From contig NZ_JAGFOU010000013.1 of NCBI RefSeq assembly GCF_017592395.1, positions 1 through 43,157 on the forward strand: DNA of 43,157 nt, read 5' to 3'. Source of the DNA: Actinomyces bowdenii. GTDB lineage: Bacteria; Actinomycetota; Actinomycetes; Actinomycetales; Actinomycetaceae. The notes below the pieces were generated by a model. That model ran no database searches. It had not been told where the DNA came from and worked only from the letters and a program-made list of their open reading frames with translations. This document shows, piece by piece, positions 17,634 to 25,487 of this stretch (its first letter is position 1; each line of letters starts with the position of its first letter). The translations under genes were made by a program, and so were the position numbers.

Positions 17634-17678
17634 GCGCCCCGGCCCCTCCTCCGCTGCGGCGGGCGGGGGCCGGGGCGC
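17634..17678. terminator. Bidirectional terminator between the exporter operon and xth
   Basis: A 13-bp GC stem (17634-17646 with 17666-17678) lies between the convergent stops of the permease and the exonuclease III gene. It can serve both strands. Confidence 0.7.
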
Positions 17679-17683
17679 TGGGC

Positions 17684-18514
17684 TCAGGCGCCGTCGTACT
17701 CGATGACCAGCGGGGCGTGGTCGGACCAGCGCGAGGCGTAATCCGGGGCGCGGTCGATGCGCAGGCCCGTGGCCCGCGAGGCCAGGGCCGGGGTGGCGAC
17801 CTGGTAGTCGATGCGCCATCCGGCGTCGTTGTCGAAGGCCTTGCCGCGCTGGGACCACCAGGTGTAGGGCCCCTGGGCGTCTGGGCCCACCAGGGCGCGG
17901 GAGACATCCACCCAGCCCGAGGAGAACCAGGACTCCAGGTGGGCGATCTCCTCATCCATGACGCCCGCGATCCTGTTGTGGTTGGGCTTCCAGTTCTTGA
18001 TGTCGCGCTCGGAGCGCACCACGTTGAGGTCGCCGGCCATGAGCACCTGGGGGCCGCCCTGCTGCGCGGCCTGGAGCAGGGCCGCCATGCGCGCATCGAC
18101 CAGGTCGAGGTGGGCGTACTTCTGGTCCATCTTCTCGGTGCCCAGCTGCCCGGAGTGCAGGTAGGCGGAGATGACGGTCAGGGCGGAGCCGTCGGCCAGG
18201 GCCAGGTCGGCCTCCAGCCAGCGGCCCGAGTCGACGTCGGGCTCCTGGGCCCCGGGGGGTGCCACGCCGTGGCGCAGCTCGCCGATGGCGGCCGGGCCGC
18301 CCTCGCGCACGGCGATGCTGACCCCGGCGCGGCCCTTGATGCGGCAGGGCCAGGTGGCGGCCGTGTACCCCTCCAGGAGGCCGGCGGCGATCCGCTCATC
18401 GGCGCGCACCTCCTGGAGCAGGAGGATGTCGGGGGCGGAGTCGGTCATCCACTGGCCCATGCCCTTGCGGGCGGCGGCGCGGATGCCGTTGACGTTGACG
18501 GTGGCGATTCGCAT
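17684..18514 (-). CDS. xth: Exodeoxyribonuclease III (AP endonuclease)
   Basis: 276 residues of the Xth/EEP nuclease family, which cuts at abasic sites and has 3' exonuclease activity in base excision repair. Metal and catalytic residues can be seen: E35 in LLQEVRAD, Y118 in SAYLHSG, D162 and N164 in GDLNV, D236 in GWRIDY, and D265-H266 in SDHAPL. The length is normal. A TAGGCT box ends 6 bases before the ATG, which suggests a leaderless messenger. It is divergent from the acylphosphatase gene with only 34 bases between. Confidence 0.95.
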   Translation of the reverse strand: MRIATVNVNGIRAAARKGMGQWMTDSAPDILLLQEVRADERIAAGLLEGYTAATWPCRIKGRAGVSIAVREGGPAAIGELRHGVAPPGAQEPDVDSGRWLEADLALADGSALTVISAYLHSGQLGTEKMDQKYAHLDLVDARMAALLQAAQQGGPQVLMAGDLNVVRSERDIKNWKPNHNRIAGVMDEEIAHLESWFSSGWVDVSRALVGPDAQGPYTWWSQRGKAFDNDAGWRIDYQVATPALASRATGLRIDRAPDYASRWSDHAPLVIEYDGA

Positions 18515-18520
18515 GACGCC

Positions 18521-18526
18521 AGCCTA
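18521..18526 (-). promoter_or_regulatory. -10 box of a probable leaderless promoter (xth)
   Basis: TAGGCT on the minus strand is followed by 6 bases and then the xth ATG. No ribosome site is present. The same hexamer and spacing occur at purU. Confidence 0.55.
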
Positions 18527-18548
18527 CGGGGTGGGCCACCATGGACCC

Positions 18549-18845
18549 ATGGCTGACACCGCGCCCCGCATCCGCACGATCCATGCCCTGATCTCCGGCC
18601 GGGTCCAGGGCGTGGGCTTCCGCTTCCACTGCGCTCAGGAGGCCCAGGACCTGGGGCTGGTGGGCGAGGTCCGCAACCTGCCTGACGGGGATGTCGAGGT
18701 CCTCGCCCAGGGCCCGGCCGATGATGTGGCCCGCCTGGTGGCCTGGCTCTACCACGGCCCGGACTGGGCCTCGGTCTCGAGCGTGAGGCTGACCGACCGG
18801 CAGGCCGGGAGCCTGCGCGCCCGCCGCTTCGAGATCACCTACTAG
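18549..18845 (+). CDS. acyP: Acylphosphatase
   Basis: 98 residues, the normal size of this small cytosolic enzyme, which hydrolyses acyl phosphates such as acetyl phosphate. The signature SGRVQGVGFRF at 16-26 holds the phosphate loop and its catalytic Arg (in GFR), and the catalytic Asn is in VRNLPDG at about 41-47. The C-terminus RRFEITY is the expected last strand. The ATG at 18549 is used; the ATG at 18541 is out of frame. Transcription is divergent from xth and convergent with folD, with a large inverted repeat filling the gap to folD. Confidence 0.93.
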   Translation: MADTAPRIRTIHALISGRVQGVGFRFHCAQEAQDLGLVGEVRNLPDGDVEVLAQGPADDVARLVAWLYHGPDWASVSSVRLTDRQAGSLRARRFEITY

Positions 18846-18853
18846 CCCCCAAC

Positions 18854-18925
18854 CTTTCGACAATTTGCATGAGATCGTACTTCTCCAGGCCCGGAGAACG
18901 CCGATCTCATGCAAATTGTCGAAAG
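18854..18925. repeat. 72-nt inverted repeat filling the acyP-folD gap
   Basis: CTTTCGACAATTTGCATGAG and the next four bases (18854-18877) are the exact reverse complement of 18902-18925, giving a 24-bp perfect stem. Inside, TTCTCC and GGAGAA (18881-18886 and 18893-18898) form a second 6-bp stem with a 6-base loop. It spans almost the whole gap between convergent stops. It can end transcription from both sides, but its size and AT-rich arms are unlike the other terminators here and suggest a dispersed palindromic element. Confidence 0.75.
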
Positions 18926-19828
18926 TCAGGGGGTGGTGGAGCGCTCGGCGGTCTCGACGACGTTGGCCAGCAGCAGGGCGCGGGTCATGGGCCCCACTCC
19001 CCCGGGGTTGGGCGAGAGCCAGGAGGCCACCTCGTCCACCCCATCGGCCACGTCCCCGGCGATCCGCCCCTTGCCGGTGGTGGGGTCGACGACGCGCGAG
19101 ACTCCCACGTCCAGCACGACGGCGCCGGGGGCCACCATCTCGGGCCGAATGATGCCGGGGCTGCCCGCCGCCGAGATGACGACGTCGGCGCGGCGCACGT
19201 GGTCGGCGAGGTCCTGCGTGCCCGTGTGGCAGATGTCGACGGTGGCGTTGACCTCCTTGCGCCCCAGCAGCAGGCCGATGGAGCGGCCCACGGTCACCCC
19301 GCGGCCCACCACGCACACGTCCTTGCCCCGCAGGTCGATGCCGTGACGGGTGAGCAGCTCGATGCAGCCGCGCGGGGTGCAGGGCAGCGGGGAGGTGATC
19401 GGCCCCGAGCCGCGCAGGACCAGCCGCCCCAGGTTGGTGGGGTGCAGGCCATCGGCGTCCTTGTCGGGGTCGATGCGCTCCAGGACGGCGTTGGCATCGA
19501 TCCCCGCCGGCAGGGGGAGCTGGACGATGTAGCCGGTGCAGGCCGGATCCGCGTTGAGGCGGTCGATGGCGGCCTCCACCTCCTCCTGGGCGGCGGTGGC
19601 CGGCAGGTCCTCGCGCAGGGAGGTGATGCCGACCTCGGCGCAGTCGGCGTGCTTGCCCGCCACGTAGCGCACCGATCCCGGGTCCTGGCCCACCAGGACG
19701 GTGCCCAGGCCCGGCACGATGCCGCGCTCGCGCAGGACGGCCACGCGCTGGGCCAGCTCGGCCTTGATGGCGGCGGCGGCCGCCGTGCCGTCCAGCACGC
19801 GGGCGGCACCGCCCCAGGGGGCCCTCAC
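18926..19828 (-). CDS. folD: Bifunctional methylenetetrahydrofolate dehydrogenase/cyclohydrolase
   Basis: 300 residues. It interconverts 5,10-methylene- and 10-formyl-tetrahydrofolate with NADP. The catalytic pair Y55 and K59 lies in [12 protein letters not shown], followed by the folate-site segment [12 protein letters not shown] and the nucleotide-binding [13 protein letters not shown]. The C-terminal NPGGVGPMT motif is typical. The start is the GTG at 19826-19828, overlapping the glyA stop as GTGA. It shares the transcript with glyA and therefore the ZTP riboswitch, which fits joint control of one-carbon supply for purine synthesis. Confidence 0.96.
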   Translation of the reverse strand: MRAPWGGAARVLDGTAAAAAIKAELAQRVAVLRERGIVPGLGTVLVGQDPGSVRYVAGKHADCAEVGITSLREDLPATAAQEEVEAAIDRLNADPACTGYIVQLPLPAGIDANAVLERIDPDKDADGLHPTNLGRLVLRGSGPITSPLPCTPRGCIELLTRHGIDLRGKDVCVVGRGVTVGRSIGLLLGRKEVNATVDICHTGTQDLADHVRRADVVISAAGSPGIIRPEMVAPGAVVLDVGVSRVVDPTTGKGRIAGDVADGVDEVASWLSPNPGGVGPMTRALLLANVVETAERSTTP

Positions 19829-21135
19829 TGGTCCAGCCCCGGGTAGAGGGGGAAGGCCCGGGTCAGCGCGTCCACGCGCCCGCGCAGGCCGGCCAGCAGC
19901 TCCTCGTCGGCGGTGCCCGCGGCCCCGTGGATGAGGGCGGTGGCGATGATGTCGGCGACCTCGGTGAACTCGGCGGCGCCGAAGCCCCGGGTGGCCAGGG
20001 CGGGGGTGCCGATGCGCAGGCCGGAGGTCACGCGCGGGGGGCGCGGGTCGAAGGGGACGGCGTTGCGGTTGACCGTGATGCCCGCGGTGTGCAGGAGGTC
20101 CTCGGCCTGCTGGCCGTCCAGGGCGGAGTCGACCAGGTCCACCAGGACCAGGTGGACATCCGTGCCGCCGGTGACGAGCTTGACGCCGGCGGCGCGCACG
20201 TCGTCGGCCAGGAGGCGCTCGGCGATGATCCTGGCGCCCTCGATGGTGCGGGCCTGGCGCTCGGCGAACTCCTGGGTGCCGGCGATCCTCATGGCCACGG
20301 CCTTGGCGGCGATGACATGCATGAGGGGGCCGCCCTGCTGCCCGGGGAAGACCGCGGAGTCGAGCTTCTTGCCCCACTGCTCGGCGCGGTTGGACAGCAG
20401 CATGCCCGAGCGCGGGCCGCCGAGGGTCTTGTGGACGGTGGTGGACACCACGTCGGCGTGGGGCACGGGGCTGGGGTGCAGGCCCGCGGCGACGAGCCCG
20501 GCGAAGTGGGCCATGTCCACCCACAAGGCGGCGCCGACCTCGTCGGCGATGGAGCGGAAGGCCGCGAAGTCCATGTGGCGGGGGTAGGCCGACCAGCCGG
20601 CGATGATGACGGTGGGGCGCTCGCGCAGGGCGGCCTGGCGCACCTGCTCCATCTCCACGCGGTGGGTGGTCTCATCCACGCCGTAGGCGGTGGCCCGGTA
20701 GTTCTTGCCCGAGAAGTTGATCCTCATGCCGTGGGTGAGGTGGCCGCCGTGGGCCAGGGACAGGCCCAGGATGGTGTCGCCGGGGTTGGCCAGGGCGTGC
20801 AGGACGGCGGCATTGGCCTGGGCGCCGGAGTGCGGCTGGACATTGGCCCACTGGGCGTCGAAGACCTCCTTGGCGCGCTCGATGGCCAGGGACTCGGCGA
20901 CGTCGACGACCTCGCAGCCCCCGTAGTAGCGGCGCCCGGGGTAGCCCTCGGCGTACTTGTTGGTCAAGACCGAGCCCTGGCACTCCAGCACCGCCCGCGG
21001 CACGAAGTTCTCCGAGGCGATCATCTCCAGGGTTCCGCGCTGGCGCTCCAGCTCGCCGGTGAGGACCGCGGCGATCTGGGGGTCGAGCTCGGCCAGCGGC
21101 TGGTTGAGGGACGGGGTCGTGGCATCGGCAGTCAT
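19825..21135 (-). CDS. glyA: Serine hydroxymethyltransferase
   Basis: 436 residues. A pyridoxal-phosphate enzyme that makes glycine and 5,10-methylene-THF from serine and THF. The PLP lysine is K236 in [14 protein letters not shown]. The segments [32 protein letters not shown] and the H/D region [16 protein letters not shown] all match the family. The ATG at 21133-21135 has GGAGGAAGA just upstream; longer in-frame starts would read through the riboswitch and are rejected. It is the first gene of glyA-folD, behind a ZTP riboswitch. Confidence 0.96.
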   Translation of the reverse strand: MTADATTPSLNQPLAELDPQIAAVLTGELERQRGTLEMIASENFVPRAVLECQGSVLTNKYAEGYPGRRYYGGCEVVDVAESLAIERAKEVFDAQWANVQPHSGAQANAAVLHALANPGDTILGLSLAHGGHLTHGMRINFSGKNYRATAYGVDETTHRVEMEQVRQAALRERPTVIIAGWSAYPRHMDFAAFRSIADEVGAALWVDMAHFAGLVAAGLHPSPVPHADVVSTTVHKTLGGPRSGMLLSNRAEQWGKKLDSAVFPGQQGGPLMHVIAAKAVAMRIAGTQEFAERQARTIEGARIIAERLLADDVRAAGVKLVTGGTDVHLVLVDLVDSALDGQQAEDLLHTAGITVNRNAVPFDPRPPRVTSGLRIGTPALATRGFGAAEFTEVADIIATALIHGAAGTADEELLAGLRGRVDALTRAFPLYPGLDQ

Positions 21136-21189
21136 GTTCTTCCTCCGTGGTGGGGCGCACGGCATGGCGGGTGCGCGAGAAGAGGCGAC

Positions 21190-21269
21190 CCGCGGCCCAG
21201 GCGAGCGACCCCGGAGTCTGGTGATTCGTGCCGCTCCCCGGTGGTGATCCACCCCGCGCCAGTCGCGAC
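21190..21269 (-). ncRNA. ZTP (pfl motif) riboswitch for glyA-folD
   Basis: Read on the minus strand, the leader holds all conserved blocks of the pfl/ZTP aptamer in order: GCGACTGGCGCG (complement of 21255-21266), GTGGA, ACCACCGGGGAGCG (ending near 21232), a variable linker, and CGCCTGGGC (complement of 21195-21203). This class senses the purine intermediates ZMP and ZTP, which build up when 10-formyl-THF is short, and switches on one-carbon genes such as glyA and folD. The expression platform lies in 21136-21190, where GCGCAC and GTGCGC can pair shortly before the ribosome site. The aptamer begins where the predicted transcript starts. Confidence 0.9.
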
Positions 21270-21275
21270 GCGCCT

Positions 21276-21281
21276 ACCCTA
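21276..21281 (-). promoter_or_regulatory. -10 box of the glyA-folD promoter
   Basis: TAGGGT on the minus strand. Counting 7 bases on puts the transcript start at about 21269, so the RNA would begin GUCGCGACUGGCG, the 5' edge of the ZTP aptamer. No clear -35 is seen. Confidence 0.55.
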
Positions 21282-21298
21282 CCGCGCCGCGCGGTGGC

Positions 21299-21332
21299 GC
21301 GCCGGGCGGTATCGCCCGGCACCGCCCGGCGC
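21299..21332 (-). terminator. Terminator after the CobW/Mrf-like gene
   Basis: A perfect 12-bp stem (21299-21310 with 21321-21332) and a 10-base loop lie 15 bases after that gene's stop and just upstream of the glyA promoter, insulating the two units. Confidence 0.75.
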
Positions 21333-21346
21333 GGGCGGGGATCGGC

Positions 21347-22585
21347 TCAGCCCTCGCCCCCGAACCAGTCGCCCAGCCCGTCGTCGACGCCGATCCAGGC
21401 CAGGGCGTGGGACATCTCCTCGCTGCGCAGCAGCACCCTGTCGAAGGCCTGCCGCACCTGCTCGCGCACCCGGGGGTCCCCCACCCCGGTGACCACCAGG
21501 TGGCAGCGCGGCTCCCCGGGGGCGGCCCCGCCCCGATCCGCGTCCGGCCCGCCCGAGGCGGGCCCAGCACCGGAGGAGGCGGCGCCGTCGACGAGGCCGA
21601 CGCCGTCCAGGGCCCCCGCCCGCCCCTCACCCGCCCATGGCAGATCGGGGGCCTCGGCCCAGCTCCCGGCGTCCCCCACGCTGAGGGCGCCCCCGGCGAC
21701 CTCCCAGGCGCAGACGCGGCCGGGCCTGCTGGGCAGCCAGAAGCAGCCGCGGGCGCACAGGCCGTGCCCGGCCAGGTCTGCGACGAGCTCGCGCAGCCGC
21801 CCGGGGTGGAAGGGCAGGGTGGCGAACAGGTCGAGGGTCCACACCCCGTGCCCGTCGGGCCCGCCCCAGGCCTGGGTGGTGGCGGGGTGGACGCGGCCGA
21901 CGGCGGCCCCGGCGTCGTGGTTGATGGCGAGCAGGCAGTCCAGGAGCGGGGCGTCCAGGCCGGGCAGCAGGAGGCTGCTGTGGGGCCGCAGGTGCTCGAT
22001 GAGATCGGCTCCGGCCCCCGCCTCGTCCTGCCCCAGGGACAGGATGAGGTCGGCGTAGCCGAGGTTGACCATGTGGACCTCCCCGGTGCAGCGGGCGTCC
22101 TCGGGGTGGGCCTCCAGGCCCCGCTCGGACAGCGGGTGGTGCTCGAGGAGCTCGTCCTGGGCGGTGTGGGCCTCCAGGGCGTGGGCGACGCCGGCCAGTC
22201 GCAGGTCGAGGCCCTCGGCCCGCCCGGCCTCCTCCAGCTCCCGGGCCAGGCGGGGCACGAGGTGGACGAGCTCGATGGCCGGCGGCAGGAGGATGACTGT
22301 GGTGCCGCCGGGGTCCTGGATGGCGCGGTCCTGCGCCACGGCCACGAGCACCTCGCGCAGCGAGCAGGTGTGGCAGTGGGTGGGCATGGGCAGGTCCAGC
22401 GACACCGGCTCCTGGTCCAGGCCGCCGGTGCTCACCAGGCGGACGGTGCCCTCGGGGCCCTCCTGGGGCAGCAGGCGGGCGCGGATGACGACGGCGTCCT
22501 CGCCGCTGAGGGCCAGGTCGATGAGGCTCAGCAGGGCGGGGTCGACGGCGCTGATGAGGGCCAGGGAGTGGGTGGTGTCGGGCAC
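21347..22585 (-). CDS. CobW/COG0523-related protein without P-loop, Mrf-like
   Basis: 412 residues. The layout resembles COG0523 (CobW/YciC) proteins: a cysteine motif [11 protein letters not shown] at 70-80 aligns with their CxCC-TLRED, and there is a CobW-type C-terminal domain ([27 protein letters not shown]). The N-terminal strand [15 protein letters not shown] stands where a P-loop GxxGxGKT should be, so GTP binding is doubtful. In mycobacteria a CobW-like gene in the zinc-free ribosomal protein operon encodes Mrf, which recruits a hibernation factor to ribosomes under zinc starvation; this is the best family guess, from recall. It is divergent from five zinc-free ribosomal genes across one Zur-type operator. 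I chose the GTG at 22583-22585 because GGAGG lies 6 bases upstream; ATG starts at 22597 and 22627 are alternatives, the latter inside the operator. Confidence 0.75.
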   Translation of the reverse strand: MPDTTHSLALISAVDPALLSLIDLALSGEDAVVIRARLLPQEGPEGTVRLVSTGGLDQEPVSLDLPMPTHCHTCSLREVLVAVAQDRAIQDPGGTTVILLPPAIELVHLVPRLARELEEAGRAEGLDLRLAGVAHALEAHTAQDELLEHHPLSERGLEAHPEDARCTGEVHMVNLGYADLILSLGQDEAGAGADLIEHLRPHSSLLLPGLDAPLLDCLLAINHDAGAAVGRVHPATTQAWGGPDGHGVWTLDLFATLPFHPGRLRELVADLAGHGLCARGCFWLPSRPGRVCAWEVAGGALSVGDAGSWAEAPDLPWAGEGRAGALDGVGLVDGAASSGAGPASGGPDADRGGAAPGEPRCHLVVTGVGDPRVREQVRQAFDRVLLRSEEMSHALAWIGVDDGLGDWFGGEG

Positions 22586-22601
22586 GGCATCCTCCATCCA
22601 G

Positions 22602-22631
22602 TTGACGAGAGTGACAATCGTTCTCAATAAT
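22602..22631 (+). promoter_or_regulatory. Promoter of the zinc-free ribosomal protein operon
   Basis: TTGACG (22602-22607) and AATAAT (22626-22631) are separated by 18 bases, the best sigma-70-type promoter in the window. The start should fall at 22638-22639, the A of the rpmB-like ATG, so the messenger is probably leaderless. The Zur-type operator fills the spacer. Confidence 0.7.
22612..22626. promoter_or_regulatory. Zur-type operator
   Basis: TGACAATCGTTCTCA is a 7-1-7 dyad with conserved TGAnAA half-sites, close to the actinobacterial Zur consensus (TGAAAATnATTTTCA, from memory). It lies between the -35 and -10 boxes of the ribosomal protein operon and just upstream of the divergent CobW/Mrf-like gene, so one bound dimer could silence both when zinc is plentiful. 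Confidence 0.75.
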
Positions 22632-22638
22632 GCACGGC

Positions 22639-22875
22639 ATGACCACCTACTGCCAAGTCACAGGGGCCGCGCCGGTCTTCGGCAAGTCCGTGTCCCACTC
22701 CCACCGACGCACCTCGCGCCGCTGGAGCCCCAACCTCCAGCACAAGCGCTACTGGGTGCCCTCCCTGGGGCGCACCGTGCGCCTGACGGTCTCGGCCAAG
22801 GGGATCCGCACCATCGACAAGCGGGGCATCGACGCCGTCGTCGCCGAGATGCTGGCAAGGGGGGAGAGGCTGTGA
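22639..22875 (+). CDS. rpmB: 50S ribosomal protein L28, zinc-free paralogue
   Basis: 78 residues. [20 protein letters not shown] is the L28 start, followed by [13 protein letters not shown]. The zinc form carries CxxC pairs; here only one Cys remains (position 5), so it cannot hold a zinc ribbon. It replaces the zinc-binding L28 when zinc is scarce. The ATG at 22639 is preferred over 22630, since the promoter places the transcript start there and no ribosome site exists. It is the first gene of the operon and overlaps rpmG as GTGA. Confidence 0.93.
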   Translation: MTTYCQVTGAAPVFGKSVSHSHRRTSRRWSPNLQHKRYWVPSLGRTVRLTVSAKGIRTIDKRGIDAVVAEMLARGERL

Positions 22876-23042
22876 GCAAGACCGCCAAGGACCTGCGCCC
22901 CATCATCAAGCTGGTCTCCACCGCGGGCACCGGCTTCACCTACGTCACCCGCAAGAACCGCCGCAACACCCCCGACCGCCTGGTGGTGCGCAAGTACGAC
23001 CCCGTCGTGCGCCGGCACGTGGAGTTCAAGGAGTCGCGCTGA
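22872..23042 (+). CDS. rpmG: 50S ribosomal protein L33, zinc-free paralogue
   Basis: 56 residues with the L33 signature [20 protein letters not shown] and [19 protein letters not shown]. No cysteine is present, so this is the C-minus form that does not need zinc. The GTG at 22872 overlaps the L28 stop, and the stop overlaps the S14 ATG as TGATG. The coupling should give equal amounts of the replacement proteins. Confidence 0.95.
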   Translation: MSKTAKDLRPIIKLVSTAGTGFTYVTRKNRRNTPDRLVVRKYDPVVRRHVEFKESR

Positions 23043-23347
23043 TGGCCAAGAAGTCCAAGATCGCCGCGCAGGCCCGCCGCAGCCGGGTGGTGGCCCGCTA
23101 CGCCGAGCGCCGCGCCGAGCTCAAGCGCGCCAGCGTGAGCCCCCACCTGAGCCGGGCCGAGCGCGAGGAGGCCATGGCCGCCCTGCACGCCCTGCCCCGC
23201 GACGCCTCCCCCACGCGCCTGCGCCGGCGCGACGCCGTGGACGGCCGCCCCCGCGGCCACCTGCGCGTCACCGGCACCTCCCGGGTGCGCTTCCGCGAGA
23301 TGGCGCTGCGCGGCGAGCTTCCCGGGATCAGGAAGTCATCGTGGTGA
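23042..23347 (+). CDS. rpsN: 30S ribosomal protein S14, zinc-free long form
   Basis: 101 residues, the long zinc-independent S14 type. The zinc form is about 61 residues with CxxC pairs; none are present here. Typical segments are [20 protein letters not shown] near the start and [20 protein letters not shown] with [11 protein letters not shown] at the end. It lies third in the Zur-type operon, one base overlapping the L33 stop. It should replace the zinc S14 in the 30S subunit. Confidence 0.95.
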   Translation: MAKKSKIAAQARRSRVVARYAERRAELKRASVSPHLSRAEREEAMAALHALPRDASPTRLRRRDAVDGRPRGHLRVTGTSRVRFREMALRGELPGIRKSSW

Positions 23348-23438
23348 CGGCGCCGGGCAGTCACGCCGGCACCCCGCCACCGCCGTCCCGCAGCGCCCCG
23401 ATCCGCCACGCCAGCCCCCAGCACCCAGGAGCCCGCCC

Positions 23439-23690
23439 ATGAGACCCGGCATCCACCCCGACTACGGCCCCGTCGTCTTCCGCGACAAGGCGGCGGACTT
23501 CGCCTTCCTCACCCGATCGACCCTGACCTCCGCCGAGACCATCGAGTGGGAGGACGGCCGGACCTACCCGGTCATCGACGTCGAGGTCTCCAGCGCCTCC
23601 CACCCCTTCTGGACCGGGCAGGGGCGGATCCTGGACACCGCCGGGCGGGTGGAGAAGTTCGAGCGCCGCTACGGCAGGCGACAGCGCTGA
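23439..23690 (+). CDS. rpmE2: 50S ribosomal protein L31 type B
   Basis: 83 residues. [20 protein letters not shown], the TRSTLTS segment, and [29 protein letters not shown] mark type B L31. The CxxC zinc motif of type A is missing. It lies 91 bases after S14 in the same direction, probably on the same transcript. Type B L31 is a standard Zur-regulated substitute. Confidence 0.95.
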   Translation: MRPGIHPDYGPVVFRDKAADFAFLTRSTLTSAETIEWEDGRTYPVIDVEVSSASHPFWTGQGRILDTAGRVEKFERRYGRRQR

Positions 23691-23776
23691 GCACCCCTGC
23701 GGACCGGGCGCAGCCCGGGACACCGCCACTCCCGGGCAGGGCCCGGACCACCACCCCGAGCAGGAAGGAACCCAGG

Positions 23777-23899
23777 ATGAAAGTCCGCGCCTCCATCCGC
23801 TCCCTGGCCAAGCAGCCCGGGAGCAAGGTCGTGCGCCGCCGCGGCCACACCTACGTCATCAACAAGAAGAACCCGCGGTTCAAGGCCCGTCAGGGCTGA
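23777..23899 (+). CDS. rpmJ: 50S ribosomal protein L36, zinc-free paralogue
   Basis: 40 residues: [20 protein letters not shown] then [20 protein letters not shown]. The zinc form has three Cys and one His in a ribbon; here none of the Cys are present. The ATG has AGGAAGGAA upstream at 23762-23770. It is the last gene of the operon before a 19-bp hairpin. Confidence 0.93.
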   Translation: MKVRASIRSLAKQPGSKVVRRRGHTYVINKKNPRFKARQG

Positions 23900-23930
23900 G
23901 GCCCGGCGCACCACTGGCATCACGCACCAC

Positions 23931-23974
23931 CTGAGGGGTGTGCCCCGCATATCACTGCGGGGCACACCCCTCAG
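23931..23974 (+). terminator. Terminator of the zinc-free ribosomal protein operon
   Basis: A perfect 19-bp stem (23931-23949 with 23956-23974) with a 6-base loop lies 31 bases after the rpmJ stop. It is the longest simple hairpin in this region and has no T-run. Confidence 0.85.
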
Positions 23975-24382
23975 CGCATGAGTCGCACCCGAGGGCGCCT
24001 GCACAAGCCCTGAATAGGATCCGGGCATGAGGAATAGAGCAGCCGATAGTAATATGCGCGTCAGCCCGATACATCCATCCCGCCGCCTCGACGACGAGGG
24101 CGATGAGGGCATCCCGTCAAGGATTGATGAGCCTCAGAATTGCCTCAAGATATCCTCAATACAGCCTGACAGGACGCCCTGCTGGCCATTGCCCGAATCG
24201 ATCCTTTTCAGGCAGGCACAAGGGCGCGCGCACGAGGATGGCGCATTCGCCCGAGGCCGGGCCCCGGGGTTGCTTATCCGTATTGTTCATGTATGGTTTC
24301 ATCCACCATCATTCATAGGCGCCTCTCATTCCACTGCAGTTCCACTCCACGCACTCGACAATCAGCCGAAGGAGCACCACAT
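23975..24382. other. Intergenic region with relatively low GC
   Basis: 408 bases with lower GC than the surroundings. A TAGGAT box (24015-24020) is followed by 6 bases and ATG at 24027, the leaderless pattern of this genome, but the frame that follows has no recognisable domain and runs into the secreted-protein gene out of frame. I see no RNA structure that stands out. Confidence 0.4.
24270..24297 (+). promoter_or_regulatory. Possible promoter of the secreted Ig-like protein gene
   Basis: TTGCTT (24270-24275) and TATGGT (24292-24297) are spaced by 16 bases in the AT-rich stretch about 85 bases before the start codon. Match quality is moderate. Confidence 0.35.
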
Positions 24383-25384
24383 ATGCGCGCACGCAGCCTC
24401 GTGGCCGCCATCGCGACAGCCATGCTGGCCCTTGGAGCCGCCCCAGCAGCCTCGGCGGAGGAGCCCTCGCCCTCCCCGTTCAGCATCAGCGCCCCCACCG
24501 CCCAGGTCGGCACCCACGTCACCCTCTCCCACGCCAACGCCTGCTCCCAGGCCTCCGCCAATGAGACGGCGACGATCACCGTCCTGCGCGACGGTCAGAC
24601 GGTGACCACCGAGCAGACCCCTGGCAGCAGCATGTGGATGAGCACGATCAAGGTCCCCGACGCCCCCGGCACCTACACCTACACGATCAGCTGCCAGTCC
24701 GCAGGCGGAACGACTGCCTACGCCCCTCAGACCATCCAGGTCCTGCCCGCCCCGCCGGAGGGCCTGACCGCATCCATCGGCGAGATCACCCGCAATGGCT
24801 GCACCGTCTCCATCCCGGTGACGACCACCGGCGCCTACACCTTCGAGATGGAGACCTGGGACGACCAGCGGCGCCTGCAGGACACCGTCTGGCAGACCAA
24901 GGGCGATGGCACCACCGTCCTGCACTGGACGATCACCGGGCGCGCCGATCCGACGTTCCCGGAGGACATCTACTTCAACATCCGTGTCAACGGCAGCGAG
25001 AACATCAACAAGGCCGAGCAGCGGGCCAATGCCACCTTCTCCTACCCCGATGAGGTCGCCGATGCCTGCTCCGCCCAGGTCCCGGTCAATGCCTCGGTCC
25101 GCTCCGACTCCCCCACCCCGGCCCCCGGCCAGAGGATCACGGTGGAGGGCACGGGACTGGTCGCCATGGAGCCGACGGATATCACCCTGGAGGACGGCAC
25201 CCGCATCGGCGGCAGCGCCGAGGACGCCCCGCCCGTGCACTCCACCGCCACCGACGGCGCCTTCTCCTATGAGGTGACCCTGCCGGCCACGCTGGCGCCG
25301 GGGGACCATGTGCTGACGGTCAAGGGCCGCTCCTCCCAGCGATCGGCGCAGATCCCGATCACGGTGCGGGCCGCGCAGCCCTGA
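24383..25384 (+). CDS. Secreted protein with Ig-like domains, unknown function
   Basis: 333 residues. A Sec signal peptide (1-25) ends with AASA before EEPSPSP. The mature part has three beta-rich segments: residues about 30-125 and 130-225, with pairs of Cys (NACSQAS, TISCQSAGG, NGCTVS, DACSAQ) that could make disulfides, and a C-terminal IPT/Ig-like part (PTPAPGQRITVEGTGLVA to VLTVKGRSS). No LPxTG sorting signal or membrane anchor is seen, so it is probably released or held non-covalently. The ATG has AAGGAG 8 bases upstream. The gene stands alone. It could be an adhesin-like or surface-associated protein, a guess from the fold only. Confidence 0.75.
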   Translation: MRARSLVAAIATAMLALGAAPAASAEEPSPSPFSISAPTAQVGTHVTLSHANACSQASANETATITVLRDGQTVTTEQTPGSSMWMSTIKVPDAPGTYTYTISCQSAGGTTAYAPQTIQVLPAPPEGLTASIGEITRNGCTVSIPVTTTGAYTFEMETWDDQRRLQDTVWQTKGDGTTVLHWTITGRADPTFPEDIYFNIRVNGSENINKAEQRANATFSYPDEVADACSAQVPVNASVRSDSPTPAPGQRITVEGTGLVAMEPTDITLEDGTRIGGSAEDAPPVHSTATDGAFSYEVTLPATLAPGDHVLTVKGRSSQRSAQIPITVRAAQP

Positions 25385-25475
25385 TCGCCCGGCCCCCGCC
25401 CACCGCCCCGGGATCAGCGGCGCCCGGCCCTTGCGCGGCGCGCGGCACGGCACCATGCCGCGCTGCGCGCCGCGC

Positions 25476-25481
25476 TAGGCT
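25476..25481 (+). promoter_or_regulatory. -10 box of a probable leaderless promoter (purU)
   Basis: TAGGCT is followed by 6 bases and the purU ATG at 25488. There is no room for a ribosome site. Confidence 0.55.
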
Positions 25482-25487
25482 CTCCCC

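Noticed and set aside
24027-24605. 192-residue plus-strand protein before the secreted protein
   Set aside because: Becomes Pro/Arg/Ser-rich where it overlaps the secreted protein gene and has no domain; kept only as a signal worth checking.
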